64,000 nt of DNA. It comes from Dicyema japonicum. Lineage: Eukaryota; Dicyemida; Rhombozoa; Dicyemidae. Below, piece by piece: positions 32,640 to 42,992 of this stretch (position 1 is its first letter; the number at the start of each line of letters is the position of its first letter). Both the position numbers and the translations under genes were made by a program. The notes under the pieces are model-generated. The model worked only from the letters and a program-made list of their open reading frames with translations. It made no database searches and had not been told where the DNA came from. Location: positions 727,837 through 791,836 of the forward strand of contig RDEW01000010.1 of the NCBI GenBank assembly GCA_011109175.1, given 5' to 3'.

Positions 32640-33010
32640 GTTTCAATGTTGCCATATAGGATCAATAGTCCAGAACAATGATAACACCAGATGGAGTCGA
32701 AGGCACATATGTTACGGGAACCCCCAAATGGTGGGGAGAAGTTGATGGCTCTTTTCCTTCATGTCTGGAATGAGTGACACCTTTTCGGGTGAGCCACAAG
32801 ACACCACGTTGAGCACATGTTTTCGAAAAAGTTAGTAAACTTAAAATTAAATCAAGTTCTTGAATCTGTAACTTGGCGGAGTTTATAAAATATTTCAAAA
32901 ATTGATCATCCAAGTTATATTTTTCTTGATTGAAAATACTGCCGCACTTGGTGGCTAAATGTTCCACGAATTTCATCTTTTGTTTATAGTTTGGACACCG
33001 TCCCGTATAT
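32640..33010 (-). pseudogene. Zinc-knuckle piece of second RLE LINE family
   Basis: The minus strand reads CPNYKQKMKFVEHLATKCGS, parallel to CPHCKSRSMSVDHLATRCGS at 62804-63565. The protein diverges after about 20 residues. Confidence 0.55.
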
Positions 33011-33312
33011 CCACATATAAAGTCCCCACATTAAGACTTTGTCTTTGGTTAAGTCAAAGTTAGAGACTAGCTACGCTGCAATGGTACCCAAGTGGATTTA
33101 TCGTAACTCCTCAACGGTGAAGATTGCCATTTTCAAATGTTCTATTTCATACTCAGCGGGGTACCCAGAAATAACCTCAAGATATTGATTATAAGGAATG
33201 ACACGGTTATAGATGTAAAATTAACTTGGAATCAATATTTGTCACCAAGTAGGCTTATAAAAACCTACAAACTTTTATAAAAGATATTAACTATAAACCC
33301 AAAATACTGATA
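33011..33312. other. Spacer, decayed LINE sequence
   Basis: Short minus-strand frames consistent with further decayed LINE sequence; nothing definite. Confidence 0.3.
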
Positions 33313-33317
33313 TATTA

Positions 33318-34452
33318 TGTCACATGGGCCAAGCGATACCTATGGGCTGCCTGTTACATTAACCTTGAACCAAGATTAACTTCAATTAATTTTATAAATG
33401 ATTTATTTTTTTGCGAAAGAAATTTTATTATCAAATTAACCACAAAAATTAAATTTAAATAACTTTTTTTAGTCTACTCATTAATACAGTCGATATTTCT
33501 CCTTTCGAATTTTTTATCTATCAAATTAATTATTTCTGCAACTGGATAATACTGAGACTCAAACTTATCCAGTCGCAATGAGGGATTTGTTCCAAAGTCC
33601 ATTTTAGCCCGAACCTATTTATTAATGTTTTTAATTCATTCTTAATCTCCATGTTGAAAGTATATTTACTATTATGAACATTCTCTTTCCTGTTCATAGC
33701 TTTGTAATAATTCTAATTTTCTTCAATCGATTTAATTTCTAAATTGAACCTCTTCGCATTCGGACACAAATTATCTGACTGGGAATTATCTAGATATAAA
33801 TTTTTTTTAAATCAAACTACGTGAATTTTAAATAGATTCTGGAGTCGAACAATTAACCAAATCGTCAATTTGTTCTGTTTTTTCCACTGTTATCCAGCAT
33901 TTTTGACAACTTCCTCGTGATCGTCTGATTAAATCTTTCGACAATTCCTTGTGCTCATGGATTGTTCCGTGAATTTGCTTAATGTTAAAATCTTCGCAAA
34001 GTTTTGTTATTTCTTGATTTTTAAATTCAGTTGATTTAAGATAAAGTCTAAAATTATTGCAAATTTACAATATCTGTCATTGATAATGGCAAAATTCTCT
34101 ATCTTCTTTATAAGCCTATATTTTCGGTGCGTCGGAAGATTTTCGGGAAATTTATCATGCAAAGCATCTTTTAAAGTTTGATATTCAACGCAATCTTTCA
34201 CAAAACCCTTGTAAGAAGCCATTGCAACAAAATAATCTTCCATGCTATAAATCACGATAGAAATCTAGGTGTACCGCTATAAAAAATAAAATTTTTATAA
34301 TCATAACATTTATGCATAAAAAACTAATTTAACAGGATTAAATCACGATATAAATCGGATATACAAAATTAAATGTCGGATAATCAAAAGACCTTTTCAA
34401 GGTCGAAAAAATGTAACAGGCTGCCCATGCGTTACGCGCCGCCCATGTGACA
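33318..34452 (-). mobile_element. GINGER-type DNA transposon with TIRs and 5-bp target duplication
   Basis: The ends are inverted repeats of about 40 bp: TGTCACATGGGC at 33318 and its complement ending at 34452, each containing GGGC(A/T)GCCTGTTACA at the inner side. They are flanked by identical TATTA (33313-33317 and 34453-34457). Inside, the minus strand encodes remnants of a Ty3-like integrase: LPTHRKYRLIKKIENFAIIN (34255-34007, N-terminal zinc-domain region), then FNIKQIHGT and, in the next register, AQGIVERFNQTITRKLSKML (core with catalytic Glu). Integrase-like transposase plus TIRs and a short TSD is the definition of GINGER elements. The copy is internally deleted and frameshifted. Confidence 0.75.
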
Positions 34453-34529
34453 TATTAAAGCCACAAACTTATTTTATTGGAATAAGCCCTGTTATATCGA
34501 AAAAAGGTCGAGTTATAAATTTCTAATCA

Positions 34530-34800
34530 AGGTATATCTAGTTCGCATGTTCGAATGGAAACGCATCCTTTCCAAACAACACATCTATCCACTCCGTGGA
34601 AACCGCTTTCAGTGGAGTAGGAAGAGAAAATACTCTTGAATGCCTATCAGGGACTGGGAATCTCCTGAGAAGGTAGATTACATTACTATTTGAAGAAGAA
34701 ATATAGCAGAACGGGATTATTCGACCAGGAAGGCAAAAATGTGGGCACCGAACCCACTCGAGCGACAGCACTAACTATTTAGTTACCTGGTTTTTGCATA
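34530..34800 (-). repeat. Possible tRNA-related SINE
   Basis: The minus strand contains TAACTAAATAGTTAGTGCTG followed by CGAGTGGGTTCGGTGCCC, resembling A and B boxes. The rest does not match the 5320/23640/58180 SINE family by eye, so this is tentative. Confidence 0.3.
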
Positions 34801-34870
34801 ATGTATTAATGAAAAATTCCAAAAACCACGGTAACACCAAACTAACTACTCATTTAATCCCGGCAAACAT
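34800..34870 (-). repeat. 3' UTR fragment of EEHR-tail LINE
   Basis: CCACGGTAACACCAAACTAAC with ATCCCGGC is the reverse complement of the family 3' end. It lies just downstream of the TOP1 stop (which is at 34946). Confidence 0.45.
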
Positions 34871-34945
34871 AAATAACCGAAATCACACATTCTCATAAAA
34901 TAATTTATTAAATAAAACATTAAATAATTATAACCCACAAATTAA

Positions 34946-37066
34946 CTAAGATGACACAAATTTATAATCTTCATCGGTCATTTCAATTGCCCAATTAAAC
35001 TTATCTCTTTGTGTTTTATTGTATATTTTTTCAATTGGCACGTCATTCTTTCTACACCAAGCAACTGATATACGAGGATCCAAATAATTCAGTTTAGAAG
35101 TCCCCATGGCTATTTGTTACTCTCATCCTACAATAGATATACATTCATACACGATCAGTGGCAGTCATTCTCAGTTTAGACAACGTGTTCTTCGCCACGA
35201 CAATCTTCTTCTGAGCAGCCTCAAATGACCTACAGTCTTAAAATCACCAAACTTCTTCTTAGCCTCAGTCTGATTGGCCACATAGTCAGCCTGTCGTCTC
35301 TTTGTCTCCTTCTCTAGCTCCTCAATGGCAGCCACTTTGTCCTCAATCTACCATAAAGACCTCACACACCTTCTTTTGCATATTATCCATTGACTTAGAG
35401 AATGTCTTTGGAATAGAGCGTTGGTGGTTACAGAGAACTGCCACAGCACGGTTGGCTCGATTATAAGACAACACCTTCTCAGAAACAGAGGACTCAGCTG
35501 CCATAACACCAAACTAACCTTGAGTAAGTGAATCCAACTGTTGTTCCAAAGTAATAGATGCATTATATGTTCTAAACACTTTTGCAGTCAATCCAGCCAT
35601 CAACTCTTGAAGATATTTATTCAAAGAAGTCGTCTAAAGTAAGAAAAGAAACCACCGAAAGACTATCAAAGAGATCATCTTCTGGTCGTTTGTCTTTTAT
35701 AAAAGTTTGTAGGTTTTTATAAGCCTTCTTGGTGACAGTAACAACGTTCTGATATCTTATAGAATCCTTTCCCAGAAAGTCAAACTCCACAACACAGTCA
35801 TCCTTAAGCGCCACGTGCTCCACTCTGAGAGAACAACAACCGACAGTGTCAGCCGTAGACTCATCCTTCTCATTTCCAGCCCTGAGGGCTAGTCTGTCTA
35901 TAAAGTAAAGAGCCACAGCTCGCTGTCTTATTTTGTTCTCATTGGCAATAAAGTCCTTAGTGTAACTATTTCTGATAGATTCAATGTGCTTGTGCAATTC
36001 TCTAGCGGTTTCGTACTTCTCCATGTCCTTCACTCCCTCAAATATTCCCAATCATCACCTTAAGCTTAGAACAGGATGCCAACATCACATACTTTGTAAG
36101 ACCGAGGACTGGCTCTACCCAACTGGCTAGAAAGGAAACTGAGTTGTCATGAATTACGTCCTTCCATTGAGATCCCACAGGTGGAGGCACATCAGACGAA
36201 CAGTTTATGGTTACATCCTCGGGGCGGATTCGGGCTTTCAGCTTCCCCATCTTTGGATGATTTCCACGACCTCGGAACAGTCCGGGAGGCTCTATTTTAA
36301 AATTGCCAATCCTTTCGCGGTGTCCGTCAAGCAAACAGAACCCAAACTCCTCCTGAATGCGAGAATTTTCCAATTTTATTTCCTGGAATTATTTTACAGC
36401 CACCTGTTTCTCCTCCTTAGTCATAGACTTCCTAGCCTCAGCCAAACTGGTATAATGGGCATGGATTGGACGGAAGTCGCAGAAGTCGAGACATTTTACG
36501 ACTTCACGTTCTTTCTTAGTCATAACAGATCTCCAATCCTCAAAAAAGTTCTTTTTGAATGTCGTCATTGTTGTATACTCGTGCTCTATCATCTTTGCGT
36601 AGAACCCCGCCACCTCCTCAGCCTCGGGGCTTAGACTTAGTGGGGTACCTATGAATGAGGATGTAGAGTACCTTTATATAAAAGTTTTACAGTTTCTGGG
36701 AGACGTTCATATTTTGGTGGAAAAACTGGGCCTTTGTGTTCCAAAGTCGTCCATTTGATGGAATTGTCGGTCTTTTCTTCCCACCTGCAATAATGATAAG
36801 AACAACCATCTCCAACAGTCATCTTCCTTTGGCTCTGCCTTTACACGTTTTGGGGGAGGTGTGGAGGCTTCATCTTTGGGTCTTTTTGACGATTTTGATA
36901 GCTTTTCTAAGTTTTTTGGGTTCTTCTTTGCCTTCGGTTTTTCTGGTTTTACGTCGTCACAATCTTTGAAAGAGTTATTGTCCTTTTGTCTGCAGATCGT
37001 ATTCACTCCCATATTATGTGTCTATATTATATTATTATAAATGACTTTTGATTCTTTACGTGTCAT
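34946..37066 (-). CDS. TOP1: DNA topoisomerase I (type IB), eleven exons with 21-24-nt introns
   Basis: Relaxes supercoils in the nucleus by a transient 3'-phosphotyrosyl link. The Lys-rich N-terminus starts at 37066. Then come [40 protein letters not shown] and [12 protein letters not shown]-like [20 protein letters not shown] (core), [43 protein letters not shown] and a coiled linker. The C-terminal [12 protein letters not shown] carries the catalytic Tyr and ends [10 protein letters not shown]. Introns: 37022-37045, 36785-36806, 36649-36671, 36383-36403, 36037-36058, 35634-35655, 35498-35518, 35348-35369, 35230-35252, 35128-35150. Oddity: after the last intron the frame reaches TAG about 5 codons before the Tyr domain, as if 4 nt (one ACAA/CAAA unit) were missing. 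Length, about 633 residues, is short of the human 765, mostly at the N-terminus. AATAAA near 34905. Confidence 0.93.
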
Positions 37067-37199
37067 ATTCAAGACGGCCTAAGGTGGACCACCTTATGAT
37101 TTTATTTTTATTTATTTATTTTTATTTATTTAATAATTTATTGTATTTAATAATTTAATCAACTGCTGTTTAGTATTAATTGTTTTTACGATTAACGAT

Positions 37200-37445
37200 A
37201 AATGGAAATGAATCGCCCGTGGTGCCATGTGGCTACTTGATTGAAAATTTCTGTTTATTTTGTCTGTTTCTCCTTTTCCTATTTCAACTAGAGTGGCTTC
37301 ATGTGATCTACCTATCTCATGTGGCGGTCAATGTAGAGTGGGATAAAAAACGGATCATTTGCTCTCCCCACTCCACTGGAGGGGTTTCCGTAGCAACTAT
37401 TTATTTTTCGTTCGAATGGTTAGAAGACATTGTGTGATAGAGTCA
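37200..37445 (+). repeat. Composite leader repeat (copy C)
   Basis: GTGGTGCCATGTGGCTAC, then AGAGTGGCTTCATGTGATC, GGATCATTTGCTCTCC and CCACTGGAGGGGTTTCC. The last three blocks are shared in order with 42175-42285. Confidence 0.55.
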
Positions 37446-37671
37446 CATCACCATCTCAACTAAAAAGATCTATGCAACTGGGGGAGTTGGAGGAAGCTAT
37501 TATATGACATGCTAGACTGGTTACCATCACCTGTCATTAAATCATTTTTCCTGTCATTGGTGATGAAATTTATCGTAAATCAATGATAATCACTTTATTA
37601 TATTTAAGTTTTCTTGCACGACACACTTTATTTATTTTTTATTTCCCTAAAGCTCTTAATCTGAGTACCGT
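37446..37671. other. Spacer
   Basis: No feature recognised. Confidence 0.3.
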
Positions 37672-38215
37672 ATTTGCCGGTGTATATGTCGACCCCCTAC
37701 TATTTACTTTGTAACCCTGTAATACTACGCGCCGAGAGATACTAACAACAATGAGCACTCTTAGAAAGTGATTTATTTTTAGTTAAAAACAGTTTCCTCC
37801 TTTTTGACGATGGATTGAAAGAGAGTTTCCTCTAAATCTTCAGACAGTTTCTGAGCAAGTTTAGTCTTTGTTGTAGCACAAGTATTTCCTTTAAAAATCG
37901 TTAACACCACTTATAGTTCCTTTGAAATCGGTAATCTTGCTTTGTTTGTTTGAGACGAATCATATTTCTTTGACGACGAACCCACATTTTCGTTGCTCCT
38001 TGACCCAGCATATAAGTTCTTTTTTCAAGTGCTGGCAGCTTTTCCCTCTATTAGTAAATTTGTTTCTTGGCATTACTGCTAGCTGTATTGTATTGCGTTT
38101 CCAACCTCTTACTAGTTTCTCATTTACGCCAAACTTTCTTGAGGCAGCACAGTTGTTAATTTCTTTTGCAAAGTTTACAACTTGCAGTTTGAACTTGGCA
38201 GAGTATTTCATTCGT
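37672..38215 (-). mobile_element. Pogo-like transposon fragment (POGK/jerky type)
   Basis: The minus-strand frame 38211-37960 reads MKYSAKFKLQVVNFAKEINN, FGVNEKLVRGWKRN and RGKSCQHLKKELICWVKEQR, a Brinker/CENP-B-type helix-turn-helix pair. KITDFKGT follows in another register. On the downstream side a terminal CCGTATTTGCCGGTGTATAT preceded by TA (37672) looks like the 3' TIR. The catalytic domain is missing and the upstream TIR was not found. Confidence 0.65.
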
Positions 38216-38509
38216 TTACATGGGTATGTATAATGTTTACGTAGTTATCATTTTATACATTCAATTCTATAATTAGATTGATCTTTGCAAGAATTTTTTG
38301 TGAAGAGTGTAGTAATTACAATCACACTTGAAGCGATGAATACGAATTTGAATTTCATGACTCGGTGTATAAATTATTAATATTTACCTTTAGGCGATAA
38401 TAAAATATTAGTAATTTCAACTGGTTCATAAGGTATCTCAAAAAGGTTAAGTCTTAATGGCCGATTCCATAATCCTTTCCCATGCGAACCAAAAATTAAT
38501 TATAAAAAT

Positions 38510-38720
38510 ACTTTATCTTCTACTTTAAAGCAGCCATATGGTATATTTACTGTAAATATCAATTACAGTTAAAATCCATTTTTAGTCTTCATTTGAAGTA
38601 CTCAAATTTTTGACATCGGTTAAGTCCGCTCGGAATCGTTCATTTAGTCTAGAAGCAATCACATAAAAAATAGAAAAAAGACCAAACTGGAGCTTTGCCA
38701 TAATTTATGAAAAATTTATC
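38510..38720 (-). pseudogene. Ty3/GINGER-like integrase core fragment
   Basis: The minus strand reads LNERFRADLTDVKNLSTSNE, then a stop, then KWILTVIDIYSKYTIWLL. This is the first half of an integrase core (QxDLxDM... KWIL..IDHFSKY, containing the first catalytic aspartates). It is unrelated in position to the 33318 element but of the same class. Confidence 0.55.
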
Positions 38721-40150
38721 CGACCCACGATGACGTATACAAGTCTTTCATGGGCAATGCAGATTTTACAATCGCAATCAAGGAGACTGCAGTAAAGCTG
38801 ATTGACCAGAACGCAGGATCCAACCTATTGAAAATTTTATTAATTGAATTACAACGAAAATTTTTTAAAGGCGGCCAGTCTACCGAACTGCCCCCTGTTT
38901 CATATAATATCGAAATAACTACAAACGTAAAAAGTTTGAGCCGATGCCATGTCCAATAAAAAGAGATGTACAGGATTCTCGATCCCGCCGGAGTCGTCCT
39001 CTCCCTTGACGGTTTGAGAGCACTTAGTTGAAAACTTTTATTGCTTTCTCTTTGACCCAGTGATCCTGGGGGTAATAATAAGATGGTGACGTCCCTATGT
39101 TGCACTTTTTGTCATCTACATTAACCTTTGACTCAACAACAGTGTGGAGAAACATCAGTTGTACAATTACATTCGTCTACTGCTCGCATGAGATTGAAAT
39201 CAGTGAATTTCTTTGCATCCGATTTACCTCAACTTGATCTTGTGATGCAGAAGAGGATAAGGCAATGTGTGAGCACAATATGGAAAGTAAACTATCGAAT
39301 TTCAGTGATGCACCTATGTGGAGTTCAAAAACTTTTATATATCTCTCCGTAGAAAACACACAACTAGGGGAGTGTAGAAGATTGATCAGCCGGATCTGGG
39401 ACTGGGCGGCACTAGAGGACTATTATTTCTGAATAGTGCTTTTATTATAACACTGCATCGCGTGGGAACCAATTTAGGGGAAACGAATCTGAAGAAGATC
39501 GAAGACTTTCAATCAATAATAAGGTTCTGGTCCAATGCCTTAAGTGTTTTTAATGATTTTCAATAAATAGTAAAAATTTTGAAACCATCCCCTTAGATCC
39601 GGTGGAGACGGATGATGGTTATTTACCAACGTGGATACCAAGAGTACATTTTCGGTTGAAATCAACTTACTAACTGTTGCATTGACTTCTCCGTCTATCA
39701 GCTTACCAGCAACAACATTCCAAAGAGAAAACTTTGTTTCCAAGGGATTTAGTAATTCCTGAAAGGGAATCACATTGTTAGAGTCTCAGATACTCGTGAA
39801 AAAACCAAGACAAAGGTTTCAAAGACACAATACCAGATGGAAGAACAAGGATAATTCAAGACATGAGATCCCAAGCTTTCGCTTGTTACGCCGGGAACAT
39901 ATTTTACAGGGTATACCTTCTTTTCTAATGCAGCCGTCAAAAACTGCCATCACACCGCAAACGAATTCTTCAATAAGCAGAAATCACTTAACAAGACTTA
40001 CCACGTTATATTTTCTGAGAGAGCGGTCGACGCAGCAATGACCGGTTCCCGAGGTACGTCGCCATTAACGGGGTTGTGAAGCGCTTCATTAAGGAGAAGG
40101 ATTCCCGTCATCTCTAGAACTGGTGGGCATGGATCGTGGTAATGAAAAGC
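38721..40150. other. Mixed decayed sequence, mostly unassigned
   Basis: Several open stretches occur without a recognisable domain: 38750-38959 (+, begins MGNADFTIAIKETAVKLIDQ), 39128-39352 (+), 39540-39773 (-, contains FSLWNVVAGKLIDGEVNATV and HHPSPPDLRGWFQNFYYLL) and 39775-40041 (+). A short sequence near 39050 resembles LINE 3' ends (CAGTGATCCTGGGGG). I cannot say whether any is a gene. The 39773-39540 frame follows a good 3' splice-like GTGATTCCCTTTCAG and would be the first to test. Confidence 0.3.
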
Positions 40151-40279
40151 GTCACTGTCTTGCCGTTATCTTGGGGAAATTCCTGATTTGAGATGAGGCG
40201 TGCACATACACCTTATAGTTAAGACTTGGTGTTTTCTTAGTAAGGTGATTCAATGAGGCCATTGAAGGAAAATAAATTT

Positions 40280-40505
40280 TTAACCAATTAGCCACAGCAC
40301 CACAAAGCGCCACGCGACTTGCAGATAGGAACCAAATATTGAAAAAAATATTATTAAATTTAAATTGTGTTTTAATGGTTCCACTAAAGTGAGAGAGCCA
40401 AGAGTAAGTAATTGGCGTTTTCAAAACTCGTACATTTAAAGGGTAAGCCACAGTTCATTCGTTTTTGGCCGCGTAGCGCCATGTGGTGCTATGCAGCTAG
40501 TTGTG
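40280..40505. repeat. Two leader-repeat pieces in inverted orientation
   Basis: At 40285-40320 the reverse complement reads CGTGGCGCTTTGTGGTGCTG; at 40465-40500 the plus strand reads GCGTAGCGCCATGTGGTGCT. Both match the head of the composite repeats, facing away from each other. Confidence 0.45.
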
Positions 40506-40509
40506 TTTG

Positions 40510-41227
40510 TGCCCTACACAGGAAGTCGATCGTGGCACGGATGAACATAGTGGGTTTTCCAGTTCTCGACGGAATGGGAGGAATCCTAAGCCATTCCTTC
40601 GTATCGTTGACTCCTATAGGAAAGTGTGGAGGGTATGGTCCTGAACGCGTAAAAGGTGTATCTCTTCGTGTAACGAGCTTATTTTGTTAAACATCGACGC
40701 AGAGAGTACGAGCTCAAGTACATTCAATTTCAGGTGAATGTGTCTGTTACTCTCCTCGAGAGGGAGATTCAAGTAGATAAATTCATTCCCGTTTTATCAA
40801 TCAAAAATCAAATCAGCCCTTCCGCTAAGGAGTAGTGATAGTTATTACTTAAACCTCTACCTAAACAGGACATACATTTTATTTAAGAAGGAAAGAACAA
40901 TTATGATAATTAATCGAGGGTGTTCTTAACTTATTTTCTTTCTACTTGAGTGTGAGTCTATGAAACAATGTTGTACAGCAGTGATCAATCATTGCGCCAG
41001 GGTCAACCTATTTAATATTATTATTACCCCAGGATTACCGGAATAGAAGGAAAAAGAGAAAGTTCCCAGCTAACTAAGTGATCCAAGATGTGGGAAGTCC
41101 TATCGACGTGGACCTGGATGGCTCTCCAGAAAGGATATATAGTTATCTCATATCTGTGGTGGTTTTTAAGGTTTTTGTTAATGACTTTGTAGAAGAACTG
41201 TTATGCAGAGTAGCCGGCCTCACCATC
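40510..41227. other. Unassigned spacer
   Basis: No convincing gene. 41040-41090 contains the AACTAAGTGATCC block seen at 5085, 7120 and 12478, probably LINE ends. Confidence 0.3.
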
Positions 41228-41512
41228 TTATGTTTTCGCCAAATCAAAACTGCTTCCAAAGGGTGGACATGCGGCCAATGAATCTTTAGGTAGCTTTCCG
41301 ATTGGAGACAGTTTCAAGAGTTGTGGAAAATGGCCATTTACCAAGTAGATCAATGCCGGTTGTACAAATTGCCGATTGACATCAGAACACGGCCCAGCGT
41401 TTCTTCCGAGGGGTTTTGAGATTATCTTCATGATCCTCATCGTCCGATTCTCGACATGTTTTGCGAATACAAGTCTTTGGCGAAACTCATTTAATATTAT
41501 TATTGTAAGCAC
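41228..41512 (-). pseudogene. Possible LINE C-terminal fragment
   Basis: A 94-codon minus-strand frame (ILNEFRQRLVFAKHVENRTM, FVQPALIYLVNGHFPQLLK). FVQPALIY resembles the FIRPxLDYG region of LINEs, but the rest is not clear. Confidence 0.35.
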
Positions 41513-41930
41513 TTAGGCCTTGTCATAATGGTTATGGCAAAGCATGTGCAACACAAGAAACGTGTTATTAGTTAGCCTCTTCCATCCTCCACGGTTACAC
41601 GCAATCGATCTTAGCTCGTCTGGATCGTCCTTCATCTTTTGGCATTTCTTCATTCTTTGGAAGTCTTTATGCAGTATGATAGGGAGTGTTATCCTTGTTC
41701 GCCCGCATTTCCCTTCGACATGAAGTGATCTTCCATCGCTACATTCGCTGGGGCAACGAGATCCATACGCAGGATGTGGCCAAACAGTCTCCACTGGGTA
41801 TCAGTGATGTCCAGGCTTAAAGACCTAATTTTTTTATAAACTCCAGCATTCGAGATCTTGGCAGGCCAATGCATGCCAAATAACACTCTAAGCTGTCTTT
41901 AGTGAAACGCATCGAGAGCCATCGATTTCG
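41513..41930 (-). pseudogene. APE LINE C-terminus, relative of 22273-22700
   Basis: The minus strand reads LFGMHWPAKISNAGVYKK and TQWRLFGHILRMDLVAPANV, then after a register change GRTRITLPIILHKDF and GGWKRLTNNTFL. The same order of motifs is found at 22370-22650 (LLGMEWPRRIST, ARWRLFGHVLKMNPDAPANK). Confidence 0.65.
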
Positions 41931-41999
41931 AGATTCATTTAATATGAAACAGCAAATAAAATGAATTTAATTTTTTTAAGATACGAACTAATTTCATTA

Positions 42000-42160
42000 T
42001 GAAATACAATCAATCATGTAATTAAATTAACACACCGTATTATCCAGAGTCGACCCTGGTGACAATATCGTTGCCTTTTACGATTGCAACAGAAATCAAC
42101 TGGAAAAGCCACTGGGTCGCACGTGTGGCGTGGCTTTTTATTGTAGCTAAGCGTCTCTGT
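42000..42160 (-). pseudogene. RLE LINE tail
   Basis: The minus strand carries WxxQLISVAIVKGN-like codons (GATTTCTGTTGCAATCGT) and the CACGCCACACGTGCGACCCA block corresponding to HARETRW of the other copies. Confidence 0.5.
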
Positions 42161-42169
42161 TCCTCCTCT

Positions 42170-42425
42170 CTTCCTATTAGAGTGACGTCATGTGATCCAC
42201 CTGTCTAGGTGGCGCCCAGTGCCAGGCCGGCACGAAAAAGGATCATTTGTTCTCGCCCACTCTACTGGAGGGGTTTCCATAACTGCATGTAATGGACGTC
42301 TTACCTTATATCCTGATTCCGGATGGACTCTGTTTCTGTAGAAGTGAAACAGGATACACTTAATTAGTTGTTTACTTTAACTTCTTTCTCGGTGTATCCG
42401 AGGTTAATAAATAAATAAATAATAA
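42170..42425 (+). repeat. Composite repeat: leader block plus LINE 3' end (copy B)
   Basis: AGAGTGACGTCATGTGATCC, GGATCATTTGTTCTC and CTACTGGAGGGGTTTCC, then about 80 bp, then ACTTAATTAGTTGTTTAC and GGTGTATCCGAGGTTAATAA with an AATAAATAAATA tail. It has a leader, short body and 3' end, about 255 bp in all, ending just 75 bp before the AP-1 sigma start. Confidence 0.6.
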
Positions 42426-42500
42426 TAAATAAATTTCTGAATATAATAAAAATAATTATATTTGAAATGAACCAAAATTTAATATTTTGTTTTGAATATA

Positions 42501-42992
42501 ATGCATCTTATTATACTGTTCAACACTCGAGGATTCATCAGATTCCAGAGATGGTATTCGCCATTTTCTGAGACGGAAAAACAAAGACTTGCCAAGGAAA
42601 TAATAAAATCCACTTTGAAAGTTAACCCAGAGTGGAACCTGCTTGAATTTGGAAAATATGTCATAGCTTTTAAAAAGTAAAGCTAAAAAACTTACTTGAA
42701 GATATGCAAGCATTTATTTTTGCGCCCTAATTGACTCTGATGACAACGGACTGCTGACTTTGGAAATTTTACATAGATTTGTGGAGATTTTGAATGAATA
42801 TTTTGGCTCAGTATTTGACGTATTACTTCTTAGGTAGATGAAACTGATGTGATTTTCAATCTCCAAAAGATTCATTATTTGTTGGACGAGTACATTCTAT
42901 GCGGTCAGGTTCACAATCCTTTTATAAATGACGTTGTCGATATTGTCCGCAACCAGGATGAACTTACTGATGTAATTTATTCGTTATTTTAA
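42501..42992 (+). CDS. AP1S: AP-1 complex sigma subunit (small adaptin chain), three exons
   Basis: The small subunit of the clathrin adaptor AP-1, acting in trans-Golgi/endosome sorting. It starts at ATG 42501 ([20 protein letters not shown], the longin-like fold start), continues through [18 protein letters not shown] to [13 protein letters not shown], then after intron 42677-42701 (25 nt) [10 protein letters not shown] and [20 protein letters not shown]. After intron 42811-42833 (23 nt) come [20 protein letters not shown] and a stop at 42990. At 147 residues it has the expected size. [15 protein letters not shown] is closest to AP-1 rather than AP-2, -3 or -4 sigma from memory. The usual CELD is VDETD here. 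Splicing restores one intact frame. Confidence 0.93.

Noticed and set aside
35110-35170. A bipartite topoisomerase I (separate small subunit with the Tyr), as in trypanosomatids
   Set aside because: The Tyr segment is immediately adjacent, on the same strand, with no promoter space or independent start context. A 4-nt indel or alternative splice is simpler.
36149-36634. 161-codon plus-strand frame
   Set aside because: Antisense shadow of TOP1 exons.
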